Below are positions 30,927-43,259 of a DNA stretch of 64,000 bases, piece by piece. Source of the DNA: Trametes villosa (lineage: Eukaryota > Basidiomycota > Agaricomycetes > Polyporales > Polyporaceae); assembly GCA_002964805.2 (NCBI GenBank), contig PUDQ02000009.1:310001-374000 (forward strand). Direction: 5' to 3'. Each line of letters opens with the position of its first letter. The first letter of the stretch is position 1. The notes below the pieces were generated by a model that saw nothing but the letters and a program-made list of their open reading frames with translations, ran no database searches and was not told the origin of the DNA. A program made the translations under genes and the position numbers.

Positions 30927-33881
30927 TTACAGCGCGATCCCGACGCCCTTCGTCGACCGGAGCGACGTCGTGCTCGGCATGCGCAACATTGACGGCCGGG
31001 CGTTCGGCCCTCCGCCTCCTCCACTGACCCTGGGGACTGCGGGCGATGTGGGGTTGCCTGCGGTGCGGTACACCATGCCCGTGCCAGTCCGGGGCTTCAG
31101 CTTCTGCGTGCCCGCGGACGCGCTGCGCACCACAGGTGCTGGCGTCGACTTGCTCGGCGACGGAGACGGCCCGCCGAAGGGGAACGCGACGCCGTCCTGC
31201 GGAGGGGCGCTCATGATCCCCGCCTGCCCGGGCCGCGTCGCGGTAGGTGGCCGCAGGCCCTGCAAGGAGGGCTTCTGGCGGAGCGACCCAGACGACGCGC
31301 GCTGGACGGAGGACGTGCTCGCCGACGCGGAGAATGGCACCCGCGTGGGGATCGTCGGCTCCGTCGCACGCCGGAGGTTGCCCGCAGACTGCGGCAGGCG
31401 CAGGGGGCGGGGTACGGCCTGCTTCGGCGTCGAGCTGGACGAAGAGAGCGACGAGTACGCTGGCGATGCTGTTGACGCGGAGGACGGGGTCGCAGAGTTG
31501 AGCACCACGACGTCGGGCGTGAGGTCGGGCGCGCCGGCGAGATCGAGTCGCGCAGGCACCTTCTTCGCACCCATCGACCCTGCACGACCGCGCACAGGCA
31601 CGTCGTCCGGCGTAACCGGCATGGGAAGGCTTGCGGTGGAGGACGTCGAGGGTGTGTTGAAGCCGACCTCGTCGCCCTCGCGGATGTAGCCAAGCGCGTT
31701 CATCGAGAGCGGAGTGGGCTGCTCCAGTCCACGGCGGCTGGCAGAGGATCCGGCAGGCGCAGAGCGGGTCGACGCGCGCGATTGTGAGTGCGACAGTGCA
31801 GATGCGGAAGACGCGCTCGAGACGGAGCTGCCCGTGCTCGTGCGCCAGTCGGTGCCGGTCCCGCGACCGGGTACCGAACGCGGCTTCTGCCAGGACGTAG
31901 GCGGGAGCGAGCGCTGTGTCTTCGGGAGGACTCCGAATTCGTCCATCCGGCTCGTAGGCGTGTGTCCGCTGTAGGAATGTGATAGCGAGTTGGAGGCGTT
32001 CCTGAGTGATGTGGTAGATGCGGCACGCTTCTTCAGAGAGCGCGAGGAGATCTGGCGGATTAGTGGAGAAGGAGCGTCTTCGTCCTCACTGCGTAGTCCA
32101 TGAGTGACTGACGCGTGAGTAATTACTACAATGCACCCACCTGTCGCTCCAACCGAGGCCAGTAGTGAGACCGATACCCCCCGCAAGCAGCTTGCCGTCG
32201 CGATGGCGTACGCGCCGCTTGACCGTGTCGCGCTCGTCCTTGAACACTCCGGATTTGGTCATGATGGAGCCAGCTACCGTGTCCACGTTCAGTTATGGGG
32301 AAATGAGAACCCGCGCAAGAGGGTACGCACCAGCAGAAGCAAGACTGAAGACGCTATTCGGGCGGTTGTCCGGCATCGGTGTGTTATTCCGTGTTGACGC
32401 CACGAGCTTCGAGTTGGGAGATAGCAGGCCATCTTTGACCATCAAGTGCCTAGCGGAGAAGAGACATCAGCGCGTAAACTGCTGAGATGGCACTGAACAT
32501 ACGGTAGTGGGGTGTGCAGATCCAGACTTGAATCTGAGTCGCTCCCGTCCCCGTCCAACTCCTTCTCCAACCGCGCCTCCTCGTCCCCATCAAACATCTC
32601 ATATGGCGTGCCCGTCTGGTCGACGGGCACCCCATAATCCGATACAAACGAATCCTCGTCCCACACGTCCCCCTCCCCCGGCGCCATTGCAGTCTGCTCA
32701 TACGCAAGCTCGCTGAGCGACTCCGGACGCGACCTCGCACGCGCCAGGTGCGTCTCGCTCGTCCGGCGGCTCGAACTCGCGGCACTCGTGCGCCTTGAGC
32801 TCCCGCTGCCCTCCGGCGTGCGCGCACCGACGCCTTCGCTCACCCGCCTCCGCAGACTGCGCACCGAGCGCGACGTCGAGCGCGAGCGCAGGCCATCGCC
32901 AACCGAGGACTTGCGGCGTGGCCGCGGAGTTGTCGCGAGGATCTCGTCAATATCGGGGCTGCTCGTGCGGCGCGAGTGCGATGGGGGCGGTGGTGGTGGC
33001 GGGGGGAATCGCGGGGGTGGCTGTGAGGAGGGGAGAGGGGGCAGTTCCTTGTCGACAGGGCTCGTGAGCGCGGGATACCGTGGCCGCGGCCTGGGTGTTG
33101 CTGATGGGCCTGATGGAGCGGGGATGTCCTCTTCCGGACGAGTGTGCCCCTCACGGGCTATGATAGACGAAAACGATGGGCGCGGCTCAGCTTCAGGCTC
33201 AGGTTCCGGTTGTGCGCGCGGCTGGCGCGAGAAGGATGGGCCGATGCCCACCTCGAGCACCTTCTCGTCGTCGCTTAGGTGCTCGGGCAGCGGCGAGTGC
33301 AGCGAGATCTCGTCGAGCGACATCCGCGTCAGATCTGCGGCGTCTTCTTCGGCGATACGGGGCTGTATCACCGGCGATCTGTCCATGTTGTATCGCGGGA
33401 GGGGCACGCCGAGGGAGCTCGTCGATGGATATGACCGGAGTGAGCGTGCGGAGTCGTACGGGGTGACGCTGGTCGATGGTGAGAGGGAGGGCAGGCTGCT
33501 GCCGCTTGCGTTGCTAGCCACGGTCACGATGGAGTCGCGCTGCGAGTAGTGGCTGGAGGTGGACGCGAGCGACATTTTCGAGCTGCGTCGCGAGCGGGCG
33601 GCCGAGATAAACATGAGGGTCTCATGTTCGGTGATTGGAGACGGGCCGGGGACGGGTGGGAGTGGGGCCGATGGAGGGGCCGACGGTGGCTGCTTTGTCG
33701 CAGGTGACGGGATGGGTGAAACGAACGGCGAGGAGGCGTGAGGGAGAGGCGAACCGGGCGAGCCGGAAAGCAGCGGGGACGGAGGAATGAAGGAGGGCGG
33801 AACGGGGAACGACTCGAGCAGGAGAGGAACGGTGTCGCGTTTGTCGCGCAGGCGCGTCTCGGTGGTGTATGTCGACGCCAT
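30927..33881 (-). CDS. Large disordered Ser/Pro-rich protein with a short conserved core, unknown function
   Basis: Four minus-strand exons (33881-32503, 32449-32331, 32273-32141, 32088-30927) give about 930 residues, nearly all low-complexity Ser/Pro/Thr/Arg. The ordered-looking core spans exons 2-4, about residues 460-560: LHTPLPHLMVKDGLLSPNSK, then SIMTKSGVFKDERD, RRRVRHRDGKLLAGG-like basic stretch, GIGLTTGLGWSDSEDEDAP and a Leu/Ser-rich segment. I recall this core in other agaricomycete proteins but know no function. The splice joins are well supported because all three produce this continuous core in frame. Many SP/TP and RxxS sites suggest a phosphoregulated scaffold; that is inference. 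A proline run lies near residues 290-300. Two apparently separate open frames here are one gene. Confidence 0.8.
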
Positions 33882-36800
33882 GATAGAGTTGGCTGTCGAT
33901 CAGCATGCATCAGTGACATCGTTCATAAGGATCAGCGCACGCAGCAGATAGAAGGAAGTGCGAGTCGAGAACCGCTACCAGCAGCAACGGCCCCGACACG
34001 CCCCGAGAGATGGGCAGATGTGTTCTCATAGCCTCGAATGGGGGGCATGGGTGCTTCCATTGCAGCCATTCAGTGGAAGGACGAATTCCACAGATCTGCT
34101 TATACTGAGCTCGACGTGTGCGTTGCTTTGAATGGCTGTCAAGTACGCCTCAACGGCGGGCATTGACAGGCGCTGCAAACTGCGTGATGAAGACGCCGCC
34201 ACCGCTGCTTGTCTTGAGCAGCCCGACGCTACCTTCTGCCACAACGGACAAGCGGAGGCTTTTACACTTGCACGACACAACGAAGCACGGATGAAGGCCA
34301 TACAGAGTTGCGACACTTACGTAGGTGCCCGATCGAATGTTTCCCCCTCTATCCACGCGCGTTTATTGCCCAAGTAGTATAAAGGGCGAGGTGCGACGCC
34401 TGCGGTCCGGGATGTGGGGCTTCCGCGTCCTGTACGTGTTCGAAGGGACCGTCCAGGGCGCGCGACGAGGAGAAGGCGGAAGAAGAGACGTACTAGAGGA
34501 TGGGCGAGGGTATTTGGGGGTATCGTTGTAAATTTCGGGAAGCGAGCCTTGCCAGAACGGGGTATCCAATTGTCCTCAGCCGCCCATATGGCGTCTGCGC
34601 GCTCCGGGTCTGTCGCTGTGCCGTCCGCGGTCCGCCGAGAAAGAGAGGGAGAGGAGAAGGGGAAAAGAGGGAGCGGGGAGGAGAGAAAGGGAGATGGGCG
34701 GGCTCACCGGCGGATCGGTGGTCAAAGCGTCCTCGCGGCAAGCGAGCCATGTTCCCAGCGCGCGCTTCGGCATTTTCCACGTTGGTTGTGTTTTCTCATC
34801 AGCCGCCCTCCGGAATCACCAAGACTACCGCTCGAACATATACAACCTCCGAGCGGCGAGGGGCGCGCGAGCTCGCACGGCAGTTACGCCGCAATTCTTG
34901 CAGCGCGGACGAGCGGAAGAACCGGCGGTGCTACGTTTCGGGCGCAAGTACTTCGAAGACGGCGGCGTGCGCGCCATCAAGATTCTGACAGTGTGTATGT
35001 ACGTTCAGCTACTCGACTGCTTTATGCGTCTCTCCAGCGCATCTCTCGCCGCCGCCACCCCTCACTTTGCATCCGGCACGTCCGTGGCAGAGCGGGGGAA
35101 CGCATGCAATATTGGGCAAGACGATCGCGCTTCGTGGCGTTCGGCGGTGATAGTATACGGTTAATTGCCCTCGACGCACCGTACCTGATGCGCCCCCGCT
35201 GTCTTCGCTAACGACCTGCACCGCATGCGCGTAGCACTCGAAGAGGCCCCGAGTCGACGTCGACGCGCGAACATACATCCGGCCGTGCCAGCTCGGCCGC
35301 ATTTGCAAGTCCGCGACGCTCGCGCATGGGACGTTCTTACGAACCGTCGCAATGCGTCATACCGCGCGGGCGCTGCTCATGAGCGCACACCTTCTCAACT
35401 TCGCCAGCGTTCGCGGGTAGTCAGGGCCATCTCGGTCCACTCGGACTGCTGCGCCCCCGCTTCCCATGCGGCGAGCGCGGAGCCTTACCATGCCCTGCAA
35501 CGCCTTCGACGAAGGTCTGAAACGTGCCATCCTTGACAACTACTATTCGGGCCTGACGACCAAACTCGACTCGTTTCGGGACCATGCCTCGAGGCCCACG
35601 CCGCCGCCGCCGCTGCCGAGCCCCGGTCGCACGTGCGCAAGGTATCGGTCCCGAATACTTACCTGGCGCGGTGCTTGCAATGGTATGCACGGCAAGTTGT
35701 GAAACATGCGGAGGATTGCCTGCCATTACGACGAATCCCCGTTCTATCGTGAAACGGTACATAAAAGCTGCTCGTAATCATCTCAGACCGTGCCACTTGT
35801 GAACACACCTTTGACTGATGACCACCAGGTCGAGGAATGACAGCCGGTTCACCTCGACCGCGCTCTCGCAACTCTGGGATTTGCGAGTCAGCGCGACTAT
35901 CGCGGGAAACATGCCCGGAGTGTGTACATTCTATGTTTACTTTCACGCAGGCTCCCGGTTGTAGGACTGTGCGCTCAGGTCCCTGGAGATGTACAGGTGT
36001 CTATTCATGATGCCGACTGCGATATCGATCATGCATTCAGGTGAGCATTCATCCATCCCATGCTTGTTGCTCCTGACACTCGAACTAGGTAGGCCGGTCT
36101 CGCACAACGCTTGACGTGCACCTGTGCGAGCATATCGAGCGTTGAGACGTTCTTTATCCCCATCTTACAGCGTCAAATGCACCGCCATGAAGCCTAGGCC
36201 TCGATTGCGACATAGACCTGCCGTCCGTCAACTCAAGCTCCCTCATTCCCCCGTAGCGAGAATCCGCGCACCGAGGTTTGCCTTGTTGGAGCGTGTGCGA
36301 GAGCAACGACGCTTTTCAGAGCATTCATAGCCCACGATTGCCGGACAACCAATGTCATCGAAAGCACGAAAAACACAACGTGAGTGCTACCGGTATTCAC
36401 GGGCTTGTACGTTATGGCAGAGTCTCTTGAGTTATAGCGCAGCATGTCGGACATAGCAGCCTTGATCGGGTCTTTACAAGGCAGGATGCGCATTTCGTAG
36501 TGACACTGCGAGCGGCAGAATAAGCGAACGTCGAGCACGTTGCGCGTGCAACGGTGAGTCGTCACTAATCAACTTCGCGGTTCATGTCGGTCCTAACATA
36601 GAATCCTCGGGGACAGTGCCATGCCGAACAGCGTGCGTGTCATGGTGATCGCCTTCACGAAGACATGGCACGGACGCTGTGAGTGCTATCGGCATGAGCT
36701 CCAAAGTGACGGTGAGATCCCGCTCCGGACCGAGCCGCGGCATGCCAGAGTGATCTCCTGCGTTCGGCGTACTGGAAGCTCACCGTTACGCATGTTGGGT

Positions 36801-39368
36801 TGGCGTGAACGAAAGCAACGCCGGGAACACTGCGGGCGAGATTATGCTGGAGGCTCGAGTGCATGCCCGCCACCCTGGGGGAAGTGCATTAAGCTGCCGA
36901 AGAGCACGAGGAGCCACTCACACCATTCATATTCCCCAGCCAACCTAGTAGTACGCCCCCGCCAGGCGCTCGCGTAAAGCATCAGGAGCCCGAGGTGCGC
37001 GAGTGGGAGTCGTCCGGAGGATGGTTATGTCTCCGCGCGGAGGCCGTAGAGGTTACCGGCGGATGAATTCATGTGAAGCGCGGCCGCGTTACCCAGGCTG
37101 AGGACATTACATCGTGTGAGTCTGTTCGTGCATTTATGTGAATCTTACGCTCATACACGATATGCAGTAGCACAGACGCCGTTTCCCCGCTATTGCATCT
37201 CCGCCTCGACGCATACGTCGAGAAGGGGAATAGAGTCCTCCGGCAGGACAATCGCCTAAAAATCCAGTGGAATAATCCGATCGACCTCCCCGGACAGCAC
37301 AGAGCCGTGCGCGTGCCAAGAAAAGCAGGGCCGACCGTCATGTTGCTGAGAGCGTGAGACGGCGCACAGGCTCGATGCGAAATGGAGCGGCTCCTTATCC
37401 CCGGGACATCAGTGCAGCCCGGCGGCGTCCTAGCGGCCTGCCCACACACCTCCACGTATCCATTAACCAGGCTATCGCGAGCGCGACAAGTCCGCTGCAC
37501 TCACCGCATTCAACGGCGGCGTCGACAGTGCGCCCGCCGCGACCCATCCACCCCGCCCACGCCGGATTTATTCTCGCCGCCCGCGCGTACCCGGGGACAT
37601 CGTATTGCGCTGCGCCGCGCGCGGCTGTGTGTGTCATTGTACTCCCTCCCTCCTGGCAGATGATAGCGCGATATTAGCAGAGCGGCTCGTCAGCTGCCCG
37701 CCGCCCCCGCGCGCGCAGATTAGACTAGGCACGCTTTGCCCGCTATTGTCATCGACAGATTAGCTCGCGTTCCCAGCTATCGCACCCGGCACTCCATGGC
37801 GGACGCGGGCGTACAGGCGGCAACAGCGCATGCTCGGTGCCAGTCTAACCTTGTCCCCCCGCCTTCGGGCTCCCAACTCTGCGCCCCGCGCTCCGTCCTC
37901 CGTCATCGACTCCGCGATATCAAACCGCTAGCGTCGTGGTGCCCCTTGCCTCGACTGGGAGGCTCATGATGTCAACCGTCCGCTAGCGGGCTGTCGGACT
38001 CGGAGTCTGCCTTCGCCCATTACATATTCCCCGCCGTGCGCCATGATGTTCCTCGTGAAATCCGCCATAATGCCCCCGAGATCCGGGCTTGTCGTTCTGG
38101 CTCGCACTAGTACCACCGCCCGAGCCGAGCGAGCTAGGGCGTTGCCGGCGTGCCTCTCCCGCAATTACAACGCTATCACGCGCGTGGCATGGGAGCGTCC
38201 GGCCAGTACCCAGCGGCCGTCCCGCACTTCGACGCGCTGCGTCCGCTAAACCTCAAGCTCAGAGCGAGCTGAACTGGGAGGGTACTTGCGTCGGTCACCT
38301 GCCCGCGTCGCTGCGCCGCGCGAGCGGCGTTATGCGCGGTGCCATTGCGTGTTTAGCAGCTGACTTCCAATACTCGCCGCGCGACACCGCCATCCTGTCG
38401 ATCGGTAGTGATATCTGCCTCCGGGATGGGCATCGCCGAACGGGCGGGTGGCTCGCAGGGTGCGCTCCTGAGACCCAGGGATGATGAACTTGAGGCAATG
38501 CTGAGGAGCGCGGCTAGGAGTGCAATGGTGCGGAGCGGAATTGCGACAACGCCTACCGATAGAAGGCGGCGTCTGCTGCCGGTGCTTGCACTTGCTCAGC
38601 CGGAGTATGCACCGGCGCAACGGGGTCGCCATACGCGGCGGCCCAGCATTGCTTCGCGAGCACCGTGTCGTGCGCGTACGGAAGCGGCGTGGATCTCGTC
38701 CATCGCTCTGCGGCGTGCGGTGGCCTCGAGGCTATCGAGGAAGGGCGCATCGGACGTGTCGAGAAGTGCTCGGCGAACCCTGCAAAAAAGGCACCCGCGT
38801 CCGTGCTGGCGAGGTCCAAGCTCAGGGGCGAGGGCGAGGGCGAGGACGTCTGCCGGCGCGCCAGGCGCAAGTGTGGCTAATTCCCTCGCAGGCGCGATCT
38901 GCGATGCTATCCGATATTCCTAAAGCGGAGGCGTGGTACATCGGCCGCGGGCGATACGACCCTGAGCGAGAGACTATCGGACACGATCATCACCCGCGGA
39001 CGCATCGATGCGCGCGCGAGGGCCCCATCGCCGCCAGCGGGCAGCAGTATCGCCGTCGGGCCATCCATCAGGGCTGATACGAGCCCGCGGCGAGGGCTGG
39101 CGAGCCGAGGGCAGACGGCCGTCTGCGTACGCGCGAAGCTTGTGCGAAGCTCCGAACGCGGGCGCACGCCTGCCAGGAGGTCTTCCCCGAGCACCGTGCT
39201 ATGAACGCCGTTAGCGAGCGCGCGGGAGGCCGATGCGAAGCGGACGCGTACCCAAGCGGCGGGGCTCCATCGCGCCGTACGCGGGCCATGTTCCAGCGGC
39301 GCGGCACGGGGGCGCTCGCGCGCGCACGGGCAGCCCGAGCCCAGCCCCGGGAGAAGCGGCGCCCCAGG
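33882..39368. other. 5.5-kb gene-poor interval
   Basis: No intact gene could be supported. The only family-like match is the short relic at 35830-35964. Open frames are short, overlap on both strands and look GC-driven. It may represent decayed accessory DNA, or it may contain a non-coding RNA I cannot recognise. Confidence 0.45.
35830..35964 (+). pseudogene. Relic resembling a GH16-like (concanavalin A-type) glucanase exon
   Basis: One frame reads SRNDSRFTSTALSQLWDLRV followed directly by SATIAGNMPGVCTF, then ends at a TAG (35962-35964) after HAGSRL. The pattern FTSTALSQLWDLRVSA..GNMPGVC resembles the start of the carbohydrate-binding sandwich in fungal GH16-like proteins, where PGV(C/V)T precedes a strand leading to the catalytic EIDIE motif. 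That catalytic motif is not found downstream. A possible upstream piece, YYSGLTTKLDSFRDHAS, lies at 35540-35590. It could be a decayed gene or an unrecognised split gene. The family assignment is from memory of motif shape. Confidence 0.35.
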
Positions 39369-40501
39369 TCAGAAATTCAGCTCCGTGGAAGCCAGCGAGT
39401 CGTCCGCCGAGTGCACGGCCCAGACGTTCTTCTTCGCGCCACGCGGCTTCTCGCCCTCCCTCGACGCGGAGTCCGCGTGCTCGGCTCCGGCGGCGTCAGG
39501 TGAGGGAGAGGAACCGTCTGTGGCACGGAGCGTCGGGCGCACACCGAGCGTCGCGCAGAGCAGCTTGTAGCGCGAGCGGATCTGGCGGAAGAGCTTCGGG
39601 ATGTCGACGTCGGACGAGTCGCTCGCGGACGGGTTGACGCGGGGGAACTGGGCGATGAGATCAAGCAGGTGGCGGATGTGGTTATTCGTGCGCCTGCATG
39701 TGTAAGGAATCAGCGCGGGTTCTCATAGGCAGAAGGGCCCGGGGAGATAGAAGAATGGGTAGCGCGATAGACCGCTATAGAAAGCCGCATGGAGACGATG
39801 CATATGATCTGGGCCGGTCAAAGGTCGGAACACGTAGTGCAGCAGTCTGCGGTATTCTACGCAGCGTACGGCCTCGTAGGAAGCACTGGCGCGCGAATCG
39901 GCGCTTGACTCCTTGACCAGGATTAGTAAATATGGGGTCCGGCCAAAACCCGACTCCGTGTTAGACCGCAAACGCAGAACGTCAGAACTCCGCATGTAAA
40001 TGCAGCACGCCTCGGGAACTTTGAGGATAATGCGGGCTATCGCGCCCCACATCCCTGCCCCCTCTTCCCGGGCTGCGGACCACCTCTTTTCATATCTTTG
40101 CATGCTGACCCCGACCTGGTCAGACCTGTTTAGATCCGGCCAGGTCGAGCTCAGGTCCTGAATACAGCCCGACCAAATCAAGTCCGCCTGTGTCAGACAG
40201 CAAGCGGAAATATGCGTACTCATCCTGCGCGGGCTGACCCTCCACAATGGCCCTCCACATCACCGCGAAGCCCTCGTAAAAACCGAGCTCCTCCCACATC
40301 TCGAACCCCTTCTCCCGCCCGAGGGCGCGTCCCTCTATCAGGCCGTGTATCCGACCGTGCGCGAACCCGTCCTTGTACCCCTCCTCGTAAAACCTGGGCG
40401 GTGAATCAGCGGTCATTCCCGTCGGCAATTTCCTGGTCTATAGGTTGAGTGGAGACCTACGTTTGCTCCACGTTGACGAGCTCCTCCAGATCAAAATCCA
40501 T
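39369..40501 (-). CDS. LTO1: LTO1/ORAOV1-type ribosome-biogenesis and Fe-S adaptor protein
   Basis: Three minus-strand exons (40501-40461, 40393-40220, 39693-39369) give 179 residues. The start MDFDLEELVNVEQT leads into the deca-GX3 region: FYEEGYKDGFAHGRIHGLIE, then GRALGREKGFEMWEELGFYE, with Gly every fourth residue. This is the hallmark of Lto1 and Yae1. After a 526-nt intron the C-terminal part RTNNHIRHLLDLIAQFPRVN and FRQIRSRYKLLCATLGVRP matches the Lto1 C-terminal helices. Lto1 with Yae1 recruits the cytosolic Fe-S targeting complex to the ABC protein Rli1, needed for ribosome recycling. The last 45 residues (after VRPTL) are a poorly conserved charged tail. A terminal Trp, common in Lto1 clients, is absent; the end is ELNF. 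Lies 0.5 kb downstream of the WHI2-like gene, same strand. Confidence 0.85.
39694..40219 (-). other. 526-nt intron 2 of LTO1 with inverted AGGTC motifs
   Basis: The donor GA|gtacgc (40219) and acceptor acatgcag (39694) join AQDE to RTNNHIRHLL in frame. Inside, an 8-bp inverted repeat CGACCTGG/CCAGGTCG (40112-40119 and 40140-40147) sits in a stretch dense in AGGTC/GACCT pentamers, suggesting a degenerated repeat. Confidence 0.7.
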
Positions 40502-40972
40502 GGCAGCAGATATCCGAGACAGAGGTGATGTGGGGCGCGAGGCTGATATGTTCTTGGTGTCGTCCGTGAAGTGTAGGTCCAAGAAACGATTTCTACGAGC
40601 CCACTCGAAATGGCAATTTCGTCGGAACTAATTTCGAACTCCGATTTCTGCAAATACAACGACCTTGACGGAGCGCCCACAAAATATCGCCTGAAGCGCG
40701 CACAGGGCCACAGGCGACGAGGCACACTAGTAGGACGAACTGCTCGATCGCTGCGTGTTGCGGTTGGTTCATCCAGCCCGTTCAGGTGCTACCTCTTCTC
40801 AATGCGAGGGGTGCATGGCAATGATACCCGTGGTTGGCAAGCAAAGCAACGGTGTTGAGCAGCACGGAGAAGTAGCATGCGACAGCTCCGCGCAAGCAGT
40901 GGTATCGTACATCCTGCAATATTAGGGTATCTACCAGAAGCCGTAAACGAGTGAAGTGTCCATCCAAAGCCC
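40502..40972. other. Intergenic between WHI2-like and LTO1
   Basis: About 470 bp between co-directional minus-strand genes. If the last intron of the WHI2-like gene is not spliced, its reading frame would extend to about 40782 into this interval. Confidence 0.35.
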
Positions 40973-42198
40973 TCATACCTGGAGGCAGCGTCAGCACCCA
41001 GAACCCTGCGCACCACGACGTCCTTGGCAGGGCACTCACCAAGCTGAGCTCGAGCGTCCACACCCGTCGTGCCCACAGCTTGATGGTCTTCTCAGGCTCG
41101 CCCTGCTCCGCGAGGTCGACCTCGATGCCGTCCCACCAGCACTTGCGCTGATCATGTGAACGTCAGTATCACATTGCTCGCACGCAGCGGCGCATGACGC
41201 ACCGCGGGTTTCCGCCAGAAGAGCAGCAGCTTCTGCGCGGTCGCCATCTGGTTGTAGTCGACCGTGACCTGCCGCTCCCCGGTGGGGCCGGTGGTGTGGA
41301 CAATGCCCGTTTTGAGGAGCACGAGGGCGATGGAGGATATGCAACACCGCGACGGCTCCATCGCGCGGTAGCCCCACTCGTCATCGCGGTCGAAGCCGCT
41401 ATAGAACAATCACGGGTGAGTACGACGCGTGGGGTACTCGCGGAGCGGGCACAGGCGACGGGACGGACCTCATGCATAGCATGTCGATCAGATGCTGCTC
41501 CGCGAGGTTGTTCTCCTTGTTCACGTTGCGCTGCAGCGCGGTGAAGATGTTCTTCTTGTGGAGGAGGTAATCGCCGCATTTCCGCTTGAGGTCGAGCAGC
41601 GCGTCGTTTGCGATGCCGCGCGCGTCGGTGTCCTCCTTGCCCCCCTTCGGCGGGATGGAGAAGTACTCTAGCTCCTCGCGGAGGACGATGATCGCCTGCT
41701 TCGTCAGGAGCGGGTTTTGCGAAGGGGAAGGGCCGAAATCGGAAGTGGGCGAGCCACCCTCGAGGAGCTGCTGCTGTGCCGCGAGGAGGCCCGGAGAATT
41801 GCCCGTGCCATAGAACTCCTCGCGCGCATGTTGGAAGAACGTGAGGACGAATTCAAAGCAGTCGGGGTCGAACTAATCACGGCGGGCGCAAGTCAGCACA
41901 CGGGACGGGATCGGGACAGGGTGTGGTCACGCACATCAACCCCATACAGCTCCTCGTAGTCATCATTATCTCCCCCATCAGATAACGCGGCGCTTTGACG
42001 ACTTAGGACGAGCCCGTTCGGAAACAAGCAGAGGAGGACGGATTCGGGCAGGCTGAGGATGTTCTCTCGGTCGACGGAGAATCGCTTGCCGCGCAGATCG
42101 AGCAGCAGCCGCGTCAGGAGCTGGGGCTGGAGGTTGGTCTGCACCGGCGTCTGGGAGACCTGGGTGATGGGCGAGTTTGAGAGGTTCACGGCGGCCAT
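40973..42198 (-). CDS. WHI2-like BTB/POZ-fold stress regulator
   Basis: Minus-strand exons 42198-41935, 41872-41469, 41398-41203, 41147-41040 and a terminal 40978-40973. The N-terminus QLLTRLLLDLRGKRFSVDRE followed by NILSLPESVLLCLFPNG is the BTB/POZ fold typical of Whi2. FDPDCFEFVLTFFQ and ALLDLKRKCGDYLLHKKN follow, and the C-terminal block AQKLLLFWRKPARKCWWDGI / EVDLAEQGEPEKTIKLWARR / VWTLEL is the part I recognise from fungal Whi2 homologues. In yeast Whi2 with Psr1/Psr2 phosphatases represses TORC1 under amino-acid limitation and activates the general stress response. The final exon would be only 6 nt (Val-stop), so the C-terminus is uncertain by up to 60 residues. Divergent from the MED25-like gene. 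Confidence 0.75.
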
Positions 42199-43259
42199 GG
42201 CGACGAGCAGGAGACGAGAGCGTCGGCGGGAGCGTGGGGGGTGGTGGTCTCCGCCAACCTGCGCGTCGGCGGCGGCAGCGAGGGCGAATACGACCAAAGA
42301 TGCGCAAACAAGCCGGGCGCAGTGCAGGCGTGGGAATTCCTGCGCAATATCCCGTTCTTGGGCGCATTTGGGACGGAGCTTGAATGGCAGGGGTAGGCCA
42401 AGCGGGGGCCTTCTCGAGTCCTTTCTTTCTCGACTAAATGGTTGCAAGGCCAGAAGCGGGCACAACTTCACAGCTCCGGCACACAAACGTGCTTCTGCAG
42501 GGCCATCTGACCGGCCGTTCTTGATACGCACAAATGGGCGGGCGCACATGAGAAACCGCCGCACAACGCACGTCTGGTAGCCTCCCAGACCGCAGCGTGC
42601 GCGTAAATGAAGGCGAGTCGCACACGGGTGTTGGCCACACCGCATCGATATCTGCGGGCGTGGGGGGCGAGCGCGGACGGTGCGGGCCCTGCAGCAGCGG
42701 CCCACACGGTCTAGGTCCTCGCGCGGCAGAGCTACCACGGGACCGGACCGTGCAGGGGCAACACGCGGCGGTCGAAGCTGAGAGGACAGATTGACAGGAT
42801 AGAGAAGATGCGGGCGATAGTAGGGTGCCTCCGCCGGCGCGCGAGCCTCGTTGCAACTCTAACGGCAGACGTTGACAACGACGAGCTGTACACACCGCCC
42901 GCCCGAACCCGCGCCCGCGTCGGCTAGCGATAGCGGGGACGGAGGAAGCTGGGGCTGAGGGCGGAACACGCGGAGAGTGCCATGAAGCTTTAAACGTTCC
43001 GTGGAACATCGTGTCGGGCGATCTGCTCGCCGTTTCTGGCCCAAGGTTTAGCGAGCGCGTCCGGGAAGGCAAATTGCTCACTATTGCGTTGGCTAAGAAT
43101 TATTAGAAAGTCCGACATTGGGACCTATAACGGTATACAGTTTGCCTTATCATCGTTCTCACCATCCGCCTCCATGTCGTCCCTCTGGTCCGGCCTGTCC
43201 TGATTCGAGCGCCTCTCCCCCAAGCAGGGCCCGCCCGGGATTCTCGACACCCGCCCAGC
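42199..43259. other. Divergent intergenic (WHI2-like / MED25-like)
   Basis: A 1.06-kb bidirectional promoter region, strongly CpG-rich. No gene supported; open frames on both strands lack motifs. Confidence 0.35.

Noticed and set aside
31700..32286. Two separate genes at 30.9-32.2 and 32.4-33.9 kb
   Set aside because: Three GT-AG introns join them in frame and recreate one continuous conserved-looking core, so they are one gene.
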